Positions 1 to 6,570 of a stretch of 11,924 bases of DNA are shown here, in pieces. The stretch is from assembly GCA_023388335.1 (NCBI GenBank), contig JAEWGL010000037.1:1-11924 (forward strand), in the 5' to 3' direction. Within the stretch, counting starts at the first letter, position 1; every line of letters begins with the position of its first letter. The position numbers were made by a program, and so were the translations under genes. The stretch comes from Pseudomonadota bacterium. GTDB lineage: Bacteria > Pseudomonadota > Gammaproteobacteria > Pseudomonadales > Pseudomonadaceae. The notes beneath the pieces were generated by a model. It did no database searches. It was not told where the DNA came from and was given only the letters and a program-made list of their open reading frames with translations.

Positions 1-332
1 GCACCGCTGCGCTTGGCCAGCTCCTCACGGCACGCCGCCATCATGCGCAGGCCGCCGGAGCAGTGCACATTGACCATCCATACGCCCATCTCGGCCGCGG
101 CCTTCACCGCCATCGCCGTGGTGTTCGGAATGTCGTGGAATTTCAGGTCAAGGAACACCTCGAAGCCCTTCGCGCACAGCGTCTCGACGATGCCAGAGGC
201 GCTGCTGGTGAACAGCTCTTTGCCGACCTTGACCCGACACAAAGCGGGGTCCAGCTGGTCAGCCAGCTGCAGAGCGGCCTCACGGGTGGGGAAATCCAGG
301 GCAACGATCAGGGGCGTCTGGCAGGCGGACAT
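1..332 (-). CDS. pyrF: Orotidine-5'-phosphate decarboxylase, 5' part (cut by window edge)
   Basis: Decarboxylates orotidine 5'-monophosphate to UMP, the last step of cytosolic de novo pyrimidine synthesis. Only the first 110 residues are present; the gene runs off the left edge, with no frameshift in the visible part. The protein opens with the family pattern LIVALDFPT (residues 8-16, Asp13 being the conserved substrate-contacting Asp), has a conserved Lys35 and then the signature DLKFHDIPNT at 62-71, which holds the catalytic D-x-K-x-x-D set (Asp62, Lys64, Asp67). The ATG at 330-332 fits the normal N-terminal length; the Shine-Dalgarno is weak (AAGAG about 9 bases upstream). It is divergent from the DUF2897 gene, with about 180 bases of shared upstream DNA. 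The identification is secure. Confidence 0.95.
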   Translation of the reverse strand, partial: MSACQTPLIVALDFPTREAALQLADQLDPALCRVKVGKELFTSSASGIVETLCAKGFEVFLDLKFHDIPNTTAMAVKAAAEMGVWMVNVHCSGGLRMMAACREELAKRSG

Positions 333-367
333 GGTCAGGGTCTCTTGGCAAGTCAAAAACGGCGGGC

Positions 368-373
368 ATTGTA
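368..373 (-). promoter_or_regulatory. Possible -10 element for pyrF
   Basis: Read on the minus strand the hexamer is TACAAT (5 of 6 matches to TATAAT), about 35 bases upstream of the pyrF ATG, so the leader would be about 28 nt. The region 17 bases further upstream does not resemble TTGACA. A perfect 10-bp palindrome, CCACGCGTGG (386-395), lies there and could bind a regulator, but that is speculation. Confidence 0.35.
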
Positions 374-414
374 AACGATGTGGCGCCACGCGTGGGGGCC
401 GCGAATCGCCTGAA

Positions 415-443
415 TTGGCCGCACCCAGCCACCGTCCTATAAT
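415..443 (+). promoter_or_regulatory. Sigma-70 type promoter for the DUF2897 gene
   Basis: A perfect -10 hexamer TATAAT (438-443) lies exactly 17 bases downstream of TTGGCC (415-420), which matches 4 of 6 positions of TTGACA. Transcription would start near 450 and give a leader of about 60 nt for the gene that starts at 513. This is the best promoter match in the window. Confidence 0.65.
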
Positions 444-480
444 GGAACCAATGAATTCGGGCTCCGCTCGAAAGCACAGT

Positions 481-499
481 AGCGACGCTGACAGTCGCT
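481..499 (+). promoter_or_regulatory. Hairpin directly upstream of the DUF2897 ribosome binding site
   Basis: Perfect 6-bp inverted repeat AGCGAC (481-486) / GTCGCT (494-499) with a 7-base loop. It ends one base before the AGGGAG Shine-Dalgarno (501-506). It lies inside the predicted leader, so it could affect ribosome access or act as an operator half-site pair. The structure is read directly; any function is inference. Confidence 0.4.
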
Positions 500-512
500 T
501 AGGGAGAACATG

Positions 513-680
513 ATGCCCTGGTATGCGTGGTTGATATTGCTGGTAGCCCTCGGCTCGATTGTGGGCGGGTTATTATTGTTGCGCGATACGGCGAAGGAAC
601 TGCCATTGACCGAAGAGCAGAAAAAGAAGATCCAGGAAAGAAATGTGGAAATGGATGCAAAGGAGGCGAAGGAGCGCTGA
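513..680 (+). CDS. Small single-pass membrane protein, DUF2897 type
   Basis: A 55-residue protein starting MPWYAWLILL. It has one hydrophobic helix (about residues 4-23, with a GSIVGG glycine patch), then RDTAKELPLTEEQKKKIQER and a strongly charged Lys/Glu-rich tail that is probably helical and cytoplasmic. This matches the short DUF2897 proteins I know from Pseudomonas; their function is unknown. Two adjacent ATG codons are possible starts (510 and 513). The AGGGAG at 501-506 is only 3 bases from the first but 6 from the second, so I prefer 513. The gene has its own promoter (415-443) and ends 10 bases before a hairpin terminator, so it looks monocistronic. Being short, it is easily missed by annotation pipelines. 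Confidence 0.8.
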   Translation: MPWYAWLILLVALGSIVGGLLLLRDTAKELPLTEEQKKKIQERNVEMDAKEAKER

Positions 681-690
681 TCTGGGGATC

Positions 691-727
691 GCACAGCCGA
701 CCTGGGCTCGGATCGGCTGTGCTTTGT
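691..727 (+). terminator. Hairpin terminator between convergent DUF2897 and comEA-like genes
   Basis: Perfect 10-bp inverted repeat GCACAGCCGA (691-700) / TCGGCTGTGC (713-722) with a 12-base loop, followed on the plus strand by TTTGTCTC. It starts 10 bases after the DUF2897 stop codon. It also lies 12 bases past the comEA-like stop on the other strand, but there the hairpin is followed by GATCCCC and not a T-run, so intrinsic termination should work mainly for the plus-strand gene. Confidence 0.65.
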
Positions 728-734
728 CTCTCCC

Positions 735-1055
735 TTACTCGACCATCACCTTGTCGCGGTTGCGATCCAGCAGTGCGGCACCGATACCTTTGATCTCTAA
801 CAGTTCATCTACCGACGCGAAAGGCCCATTAGCCTCCCGATACGCGACGATAGCTTCGGCTTTGGTCTTCCCGATGCCATTGAGCTGGCTTTGCAAGAGC
901 GAGGCATCAGCCTTGTTGAGGTCCAGTCGCGGTTGCTTGGCCTCAGTGCTCATTTGAACGGAAGGCGTTTGCTCCGCCACGGGCGCGGCATTGGTCGAGA
1001 ACGACAGGCCAGCGAAAAGCGGGAGCAGAAGGTAAGACAAGATGGTGTTGCGCAT
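735..1055 (-). CDS. ComEA-like periplasmic helix-hairpin-helix protein
   Basis: A 106-residue protein. Residues 1-24 form a signal peptide (Arg2, hydrophobic LLLPLFAGL, then a likely Ala cleavage region TNAAPV). A linker of about 20 residues follows, then a ComEA-type double helix-hairpin-helix domain (about 44-105): LNKADASLL, the first hairpin LNGIGKTKAEAIVAYRE (58-74) and the second LLEIKGIGAALLDR (85-98). This fold binds double-stranded DNA without sequence preference. In competent bacteria ComEA holds incoming DNA in the periplasm; in Pseudomonas the role of these short single-domain forms is not clear. The start is supported by AGGAG (1065-1069 on the complement) 9 bases upstream. It is downstream of wbpM on the same strand but separated by 285 bases with a REP, and probably has its own promoter. 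Confidence 0.88.
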   Translation of the reverse strand: MRNTILSYLLLPLFAGLSFSTNAAPVAEQTPSVQMSTEAKQPRLDLNKADASLLQSQLNGIGKTKAEAIVAYREANGPFASVDELLEIKGIGAALLDRNRDKVMVE

Positions 1056-1109
1056 GGATGATCACTCCTGTGATGGGGTTGAGGCAGCATTTCCTCTGCT
1101 GCAACGACA

Positions 1110-1137
1110 ACCCTAGCCGCTGGCGCCGCAGCGTCAA
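1110..1137 (-). promoter_or_regulatory. Possible promoter for the comEA-like gene
   Basis: On the minus strand TTGACG (1132-1137, 5 of 6 matches to TTGACA) is followed 16 bases later by TAGGGT (1110-1115, 3 of 6 matches to TATAAT). The leader would be about 48 nt. A good -35 but a poor -10, so this is tentative. Confidence 0.35.
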
Positions 1138-1190
1138 CGTGACCATCGGGGTGCAATCGTTACGAGATTCATCAGTCAGTTAATGCCAAG

Positions 1191-1236
1191 GGGGCCGCTG
1201 CGCGGCCCATCGCGGCACAAGGCGCGCTCCCACAGG
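1191..1236 (-). repeat. REP element, Pseudomonas putida type (copy 1)
   Basis: Read on the minus strand it begins CCTGTGGGAGCGCGCC and ends with a perfect 7-bp stem GGGCCGC (1192-1198) / GCGGCCC (1202-1208). This two-stem layout (GGGAGC-type head, then a GC palindrome) is that of the dispersed extragenic palindromes common in P. putida relatives. It sits downstream of wbpM, where such elements can protect mRNA 3' ends or stop transcription. The rest of the spacer (1056-1340) holds the possible comEA promoter and a 6-bp inverted repeat at 1280-1294 without a T-run; I see no gene in it. Confidence 0.7.
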
Positions 1237-1340
1237 GCGGTAAGCTGCGCTTGCAGGCCTTGTTCTCTGCGCGGCAGCACAGCCCAGGGGGCTGGGCGAT
1301 CTCCCGAGCAGCGACGGCGATGTCCATATTCTCTGCCGAC

Positions 1341-3347
1341 TCAAAGAGGCTGGGCGGACTCCATCCGCCGCTGCTGATACATCCAGTCAACGATTTCGCC
1401 CTCTGGCGTGTAACCGCTGACCAATTCACGCAGCAGTTGACGGACGTGCGGGTAATCGCCTTCGTTGACAGCCGCTAGCAAGTCCCCCAGTTTGAGTTTC
1501 AACATATCCCACGACAGGAAGTCTTCGGTGGTCGACATGATCATCGGATGGCGTGTGGCTTCGACCTTGTCACCAATCAACAACTCTTCATAAAGCTTTT
1601 CACCGGGGCGCAATCCCGTGAATTCGATAGCGATGTCCCCAAACGGATTACTCTCCGAGCGCACACTGAGCCCTGAGAGATGAATCATCTTTTCCGCAAG
1701 CTCGGCAATCTTCACCGGTTTACCCATGTCCAGAACGAACACTTCGCCACCGTGCCCCATGGAGCCTGCCTGTATCACCAGTTGTGAAGCCTCGGAAATG
1801 GTCATGAAATAGCGGGTGATCTTGGGGTGCGTGACCGACAGCGGCCCCCCGGCCTTGATCTGCTTATGAAACAGCGGAATGACCGAACCGGACGAACCCA
1901 GCACATTGCCGAAGCGCACCATGGTAAAACGGGTCTTGTTGACCCGCGCAATATTGTCGGCCTCACCAAACAGGACCGGCGCCACCTCTCGACTCAGCGC
2001 TTGCAAGGTCAACTCCGCCAGCCGCTTGGTACTGCCCATGACGTTGGTGGGACGCACGGCCTTGTCGGTGGAAATGAGGACAAAACTGGAAACACCGGCC
2101 TGCAAGGCGGCCTGTGCGGTATTGAGCGTGCCAAAGACATTGTTCAGTACGCCTTCGGCGATGTTGTGCTCGACCATCGGCACGTGTTTGTACGCCGCGG
2201 CGTGATAAACCGTATCGACCTTCCAGGTGCGCATGATATCGAGCAGTTGCACCTGGTTGCGGACCGACCCGAGAATCGGTACCAGGCGAACCTTCAGGGA
2301 CTCCCGGGCCAGGCGTTGTTCCAACTCGCTGAGGATGCTGTAGAGATTGAACTCGCTGTGATCGAACAAGAGCAGCGTTTTCGGACACAGCCCGACAATA
2401 TGGCGGCACAGCTCCGAGCCGATCGAGCCGCCTGCTCCAGTCACCAGTACCGACTGATCCACAATGCAGCGCTCGAGCAGATCATGCTGGGCCGGCACGG
2501 CATCACGGCCCAGCAAGTCGGCGATGTCGACCTCCTGGATATCATCGACCTTGACCCTCCCGCTGGCCAGGTCCATGAAACCGGGAATACTGCGAACATG
2601 CAGCGGAAACCCTTCGAGATAGCCCAGGATTTCACGGCGACGCCCGCGTGTGGCCGAGGGGATCGCAAGCAGTACTTCATCGGCACCGGTATCGTCGATC
2701 ATGCGTTGGATGTGCTCGGGCTTGTAGACATGCAAGCCCGAAATGACCCGATCGGCGATGGTGGCATCGTCGTCGATAAAGGCCACAGGCCGCATCGCCC
2801 TGCCCATGCGTAGCGCGGCGACGAGTTGATTTCCCGCGGCGCCTGCACCATAGATGGCCACCTTGGGCAGACCATTGTCACGGCTGGTGAAGGGTACATG
2901 CTGAGCCGCGGTAAACCAGTCCCCCATGAAGTACTGGCGCATGGCAAGACGCAGCCCACCGACGATCACCAGGCTTATCCACCAGTAGTTGAAGATGATG
3001 GACCTGGGCACCACCGCCTGGTGGTTGCTGTACCAGTACACGATAAGCGTCAGCAGCAACGAGGACAGGCTGACCGCCTTGATGATGGCAACCAGCGCGT
3101 CATTCCCGAAATAACGCATGACCGCCCGATACATGCCAAACCGAATGAACAGTGGAATCGCGACCATAGGCGCGGCGACAAACAACCAGGTATGCACCAC
3201 GACCGGGTTGTACATCTCATCCAGGCCCAACCGGATCATGAAGGCCGACCAAAGCGCAAACCATATCAACACGACATCGGTCGCCACTTGTATCAGGCGC
3301 TTCTGGCGCCTGGGCAGGTTCACTAAAAACGTGCGTAATTTGTCCAT
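1341..3347 (-). CDS. wbpM: WbpM-type membrane-bound UDP-GlcNAc 4,6-dehydratase
   Basis: Dehydrates UDP-GlcNAc at C4/C6 to a UDP-4-keto-6-deoxy-HexNAc, the entry point to QuiNAc and FucNAc sugars. Its 668 residues match full-length WbpM/CapD proteins. Residues 20-140 hold four membrane helices (about 20-40, 52-72, 88-106, 117-133). A CoA-binding-like domain with YGAGAAGNQ (166-174) follows, and then the catalytic SDR domain from about 290 with the NAD(P) loop TGAGGSIGSE (303-312). The catalytic residues are Ser426 (LISTDKA) and Met437-x3-Lys441; Met in place of the usual SDR Tyr is typical of WbpM. GLRPGEKLYEELL (578-590) is the family C-terminal signature. An in-frame TAA closely upstream rules out a longer form; no clear Shine-Dalgarno is visible. 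It is the last gene of the glycan cluster, 102 bases after wbpL, so a separate promoter is possible though none stands out. Confidence 0.95.
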   Translation of the reverse strand: MDKLRTFLVNLPRRQKRLIQVATDVVLIWFALWSAFMIRLGLDEMYNPVVVHTWLFVAAPMVAIPLFIRFGMYRAVMRYFGNDALVAIIKAVSLSSLLLTLIVYWYSNHQAVVPRSIIFNYWWISLVIVGGLRLAMRQYFMGDWFTAAQHVPFTSRDNGLPKVAIYGAGAAGNQLVAALRMGRAMRPVAFIDDDATIADRVISGLHVYKPEHIQRMIDDTGADEVLLAIPSATRGRRREILGYLEGFPLHVRSIPGFMDLASGRVKVDDIQEVDIADLLGRDAVPAQHDLLERCIVDQSVLVTGAGGSIGSELCRHIVGLCPKTLLLFDHSEFNLYSILSELEQRLARESLKVRLVPILGSVRNQVQLLDIMRTWKVDTVYHAAAYKHVPMVEHNIAEGVLNNVFGTLNTAQAALQAGVSSFVLISTDKAVRPTNVMGSTKRLAELTLQALSREVAPVLFGEADNIARVNKTRFTMVRFGNVLGSSGSVIPLFHKQIKAGGPLSVTHPKITRYFMTISEASQLVIQAGSMGHGGEVFVLDMGKPVKIAELAEKMIHLSGLSVRSESNPFGDIAIEFTGLRPGEKLYEELLIGDKVEATRHPMIMSTTEDFLSWDMLKLKLGDLLAAVNEGDYPHVRQLLRELVSGYTPEGEIVDWMYQQRRMESAQPL

Positions 3348-3449
3348 AACTGCTGGCCCAAGCGGCCCGCCCCCTTTTTATTCATGCGTGCGATTCATGC
3401 TGGCACGTATGGAGTGAACATTCATTGACCTGCGCCGAAGGCCGATGGT

Positions 3450-4463
3450 TTAAGCCTCGGCCTTGCCTGCCCGGTACTTAAGGCACAGCGCGATCAGCGG
3501 ACCATAGGCGATCAGCGTGCCCAGCAGGCCATCGAGCTTGAACACCGCTACACACAAGGCAACAGGGGCCAACCAGCCCAAGGTGATCGCGGCAACCGCC
3601 AAGGTGACAGGCAGATGGCGTCCAACGCTACGGGCGGCATACTGGTAGGCATGGCTTCGGTGCGCTTCGTATACCTTTTCGCCGTTCAGCAACCGGCGCA
3701 CTAGCGTGACAGTGGTATCCACGATGAACACGCCCAGCAGAATGATCCAGGCCCACAGGTACGCGGGGTCGTGCCAGGCCCCTTGCAGGGAAAGCACCCC
3801 AAGGCTGATGCCAAGAAAGCCACTTCCCGCGTCGCCCATGAAGATCTTGGCTGGCGGAAAGTTCCAGACCAGAAACCCTGCTGCAGCAACGGCCAACAGC
3901 AGCGGGGCGACGCTGGCCTCGGCGTGCCCTCCTATAGCGTAGATCACGCTCATGGCCAGGCACACCACGATGGCTTCGGTCCCGGCGATACCGTCGATCC
4001 CGTCCATGAAGTTGTACAGGTTGAGCAGCCACACCAAGTAAAGAAGCGCCACGGGCAACAGTACCCACCCAGCGCCGACGGCAACGCTTCCCACTACGAT
4101 AGCCGGCAGGCCGCCCAGCCAGCACAAGGCCCAGACAGCGGCGGCAAAATGGCCACACAGGCGCCAGCGCGCAGGGATATGACGGTGGTCATCCACGAAG
4201 CCGATCACCGCCACCAGCAGGCCTGCGCCCGCGAGCGCCAGGTAGAACCGGCCCGCCACCTCGCCGCTCTGCCACAGCACCGTAAGCGCCAGCAGATAGA
4301 CACAGACAATGGCAACGCCGCCCCCGCGGGGGGTGGGCACGCTATGAGAGCTGCGCGCGTTGGGTATGTCCAGCACGCTGCGCCACAGCGCATAGCGGCG
4401 GATGACACCGGTCAGTAGACACGAACCCAGCCCTACGGCCAGCAATAGCCCGGCAATACTCAT
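3450..4463 (-). CDS. wbpL: WbpL/WecA-type polyprenyl-phosphate HexNAc-1-phosphate transferase
   Basis: Integral membrane enzyme that starts glycan assembly by moving a HexNAc-1-phosphate from its UDP-sugar to undecaprenyl phosphate at the inner face of the cytoplasmic membrane. The 337 residues are almost wholly hydrophobic, with roughly ten helices, and carry the family landmarks: PTPRGGG (44-50), the Mg-binding pair Asp91-Asp92 (GFVDDHRHIP), NLYNFMDGIDGIAG (148-161), NFPPAKIFMGDAGSG (201-215) and the cytoplasmic HRSHAYQ (268-274). In P. aeruginosa WbpL primes both A-band and B-band O-polysaccharides, which fits this mixed cluster. The ATG at 4461-4463 shares one base with the wbpV stop (TGATG); a TTG one codon upstream (4464-4466) has GGA 9 bases before it and is an equally possible start. 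The donor sugar cannot be told from sequence alone. Confidence 0.92.
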   Translation of the reverse strand: MSIAGLLLAVGLGSCLLTGVIRRYALWRSVLDIPNARSSHSVPTPRGGGVAIVCVYLLALTVLWQSGEVAGRFYLALAGAGLLVAVIGFVDDHRHIPARWRLCGHFAAAVWALCWLGGLPAIVVGSVAVGAGWVLLPVALLYLVWLLNLYNFMDGIDGIAGTEAIVVCLAMSVIYAIGGHAEASVAPLLLAVAAAGFLVWNFPPAKIFMGDAGSGFLGISLGVLSLQGAWHDPAYLWAWIILLGVFIVDTTVTLVRRLLNGEKVYEAHRSHAYQYAARSVGRHLPVTLAVAAITLGWLAPVALCVAVFKLDGLLGTLIAYGPLIALCLKYRAGKAEA

Positions 4464-5446
4464 CAATGGCGTGATTCCAGAAAATGATCAGCGGTGGCCT
4501 GCAACGCCACACGCATGGGGACCGGTGGTTGCCAGCCCAATAGCTGCGTGTTCTTGCCGATATCCACCTGCAACGAGCCAAGCAACCGCTGCACGACGGC
4601 GGCTTTGCCGGTCAATTTGCCCGCCAGCATCAGCAGCGATGCAGGCACCGGGAGCAGCAGCGAACGGCGTCCCAGCGCATGGGCCATGCGCCGCAACAGC
4701 TCGGGTGTCGACACGTCCTCGCCATCGCTGACCAGAAACGTCTGGCCGGCGGCATTCGGGTGAGCCACGCAGACGCCGACGAAGTCCACCAGGTTCGCCA
4801 GGCTGACCAGACTGCGACGATTGTCGACCGCGCCCAAGGGCAGCGGCACGCCACGCTCGAGCCAGCGCATCATGCTCGCCATGTTGGCGCCAACACCGGG
4901 CCCATACACCAGCACCGGCCGAACGATCACGACTTCCATGCCGCTCGCCAGCGCCAGCCGCTCAAGGCCCCGTTCGGCCTCCCACTTGGACAGCGCATAG
5001 GCATCGACAGGCCTGGCGGGGTCGTCGGCACGCATTGGCTGGCCAGGCAGGCTGCTCTCGCCGTTGACCTTGATCGAACTGATGAACACAAAACGTTTTA
5101 CCCCGGCTTGCGCGGCCTGTTCGGCCAGCGCCAAGGTGCCTTGGGTATTGATGAGCCGAAACTGCGAAAGCGGGTCGGCCGCGCGATCATCCATCACATG
5201 CACGCGCGCCGCGGTATGCACCAGGGTATCGACGCCTTCAAGCGCGGGCGCCCAGTCGGCCAGCGAGTCCAGGCCAGGCATGACCAGCTTGCCGGCGCCT
5301 TCTGGCACGCTTGCCGCTTCGCGCCTCACGGCGGCGATCACCGGCCGAGGCTGCGCTGCCAGCAAATGGCTGACCAGGGCGCGACCGACAAAACCGTTGC
5401 CGCCGGTGACCAACACAGCGCCCATAGCCCTCTGCCCGCCCGCCAT
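4463..5446 (-). CDS. wbpV: NAD-dependent sugar-nucleotide 4-reductase/epimerase, WbpV-like
   Basis: An extended short-chain dehydrogenase of 327 residues: VLVTGGNGFVGRAL holds the GxxGxxG nucleotide loop (15-21), Ser123/Ser124 sit in FISSIKVNG, and the catalytic pair is Tyr150 and Lys154 (YALSKWEAE), followed by VRPVLVYGPG (175-184). The likely job is to reduce the 4-keto sugar made by WbpM, as WbpV does for UDP-QuiNAc in some P. aeruginosa serotypes; a UDP-FucNAc-type or epimerase activity is the main alternative. It starts 2 bases after the wbpZ stop and its stop overlaps the wbpL start, so it is tightly coupled. The ATG at 5446 lacks a clear Shine-Dalgarno. A second ATG at codon 8 (5425) gives MGAVLVTGG, the usual N-terminus of this family, and may be the true start. 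Confidence 0.8.
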   Translation of the reverse strand: MAGGQRAMGAVLVTGGNGFVGRALVSHLLAAQPRPVIAAVRREAASVPEGAGKLVMPGLDSLADWAPALEGVDTLVHTAARVHVMDDRAADPLSQFRLINTQGTLALAEQAAQAGVKRFVFISSIKVNGESSLPGQPMRADDPARPVDAYALSKWEAERGLERLALASGMEVVIVRPVLVYGPGVGANMASMMRWLERGVPLPLGAVDNRRSLVSLANLVDFVGVCVAHPNAAGQTFLVSDGEDVSTPELLRRMAHALGRRSLLLPVPASLLMLAGKLTGKAAVVQRLLGSLQVDIGKNTQLLGWQPPVPMRVALQATADHFLESRH

Positions 5447-5448
5447 GG

Positions 5449-6570
5449 TCAGGATTTGCCAGCGAGCAGCTGCCGGTACAACTGCGCGTACTGGCTGACC
5501 ATGCCGTGGGCAGAAAACACCGACTCGTAGCGCTGCTTCGCGCTGCGTCCCATCGCCCGAGCCTGCTCGGGGTCGTTCCAGAGGGTCTGCATTGCTTGCG
5601 CCAGGGCGCGGGCATCGCGGGGTGGAACGACCAGCCCGGTCTCGCCGGCACGGTTGATGAACGTAGTGCCAGTGCCGATCTCGCAGGAGATCATGGGCTT
5701 GCCGTACATGGCGGCCTCGAGCAAGGAAATGCCGAACGCTTCCGAGCGCAAGTGCGAAGGGAACACGAAGCCCTCACAGAGCGTCAACAGCGCGACCTTG
5801 TCTTCATCAGGCAGGCCGCCGACGAACTGCACGGTGTTGGCGCCCAAGCGCTGCGCGTGTGCCCGCAGTTCGTGCTCAAGGTGGCCATGACCCACGATCA
5901 CCACCGGCAGGTTGCTCTGCTTGGCCGCCTCGATCAGGTAATCCAGCCCCTTGTAATAGCGCAAGGCGCCAACGAACAGGAAGAACCGCGGTCCCAGCCG
6001 TGTACGCCAAGCCTGCAGCCTGTGTTCCTCAGCGTCGGCATACGTGGCCCGGTCCAGGCCGTAGGGGATCACCGACACCTTGTGTGCAAAGCGTTGCAGC
6101 ACCTCGCTGCTGGCCACATAGTTGGGCGAAGACGCAACGATGCGGTCGACGCTGCCCAGAAACCGGTTCATCAATGGTTGATAGAGCTTGAGCAGGGTTT
6201 TCTGCTTGACGATATCGGAGTGATAGCTCACCACCGTCGGCTTCTTGAGGCGACTGGCGAAGTGCACCATATCCATGTAGGGCCACGGGTAATGGTAATG
6301 CACGATGTCAGCCTGCTTGGCCAGCTCGGCGAAATCCCCGAACGCGGAGAGCGAAAAGCCGGTGGATGCCACATGCAAGTCGAGCTTTGCACGGTGCGTC
6401 AGGTGCTGGCCAATCGGCTCGCCGCGGGCCGCGCCGCGGCGGCTCAGGTACAGCACCTGCGACTCGACGCCCTGCGCGCTGCCGCCTTGCGCCAGCTGGT
6501 AGATCACCTGCTCGATGCCGCCCATGGTCTCGGGGTAGTAGGTCTTGAAAAAGTGCAGCACCTTGATCAT
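5449..6570 (-). CDS. wbpZ: GT4-family glycosyltransferase, WbpZ-like (probable D-rhamnosyltransferase)
   Basis: A 373-residue GT-B fold enzyme. The N-terminal acceptor domain opens VLHFFKTYYPETMGGIEQVIYQLA (from residue 4), with the Gly-rich GGIE loop of GT4 enzymes, and includes HYHYPWP (91-97). The C-terminal donor domain begins about 195 with FLFVGALRYYKGLDYLIEA and has VPPRDA (315-320). The retaining-GT4 E-x7-E motif is Glu277...Glu285 (SEAFGISLLEA). The opening closely resembles WbpZ of P. aeruginosa, which adds D-rhamnose early in A-band (common polysaccharide) synthesis from GDP-D-rhamnose; nearby gmd and rmd supply that donor. Its ATG overlaps the wbpY stop by 4 bases (ATGA). No signal or membrane anchor is seen; it should act at the cytoplasmic membrane face. 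Linkage and acceptor are inferred. Confidence 0.85.
   Translation of the reverse strand: MIKVLHFFKTYYPETMGGIEQVIYQLAQGGSAQGVESQVLYLSRRGAARGEPIGQHLTHRAKLDLHVASTGFSLSAFGDFAELAKQADIVHYHYPWPYMDMVHFASRLKKPTVVSYHSDIVKQKTLLKLYQPLMNRFLGSVDRIVASSPNYVASSEVLQRFAHKVSVIPYGLDRATYADAEEHRLQAWRTRLGPRFFLFVGALRYYKGLDYLIEAAKQSNLPVVIVGHGHLEHELRAHAQRLGANTVQFVGGLPDEDKVALLTLCEGFVFPSHLRSEAFGISLLEAAMYGKPMISCEIGTGTTFINRAGETGLVVPPRDARALAQAMQTLWNDPEQARAMGRSAKQRYESVFSAHGMVSQYAQLYRQLLAGKS

Noticed and set aside
1280..1294. 6-bp inverted repeat CAGCCC/GGGCTG downstream of wbpM as a terminator
   Set aside because: No T-run follows on either strand, and the stem is short.
1827..2813. Long plus-strand open frame (328 codons) opposite wbpM
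   Set aside because: It is the complement of a clearly recognised gene; its translation has no domain, signal or membrane pattern and is rich in Arg, His and Gln as expected from antisense of GC-rich coding DNA.
1341..3347. Loss of the catalytic tyrosine in the WbpM-like protein (Met437 where SDRs have Tyr)
   Set aside because: Met-x3-Lys at this place is the normal state of the WbpM subfamily, so it is not a sign of inactivation.
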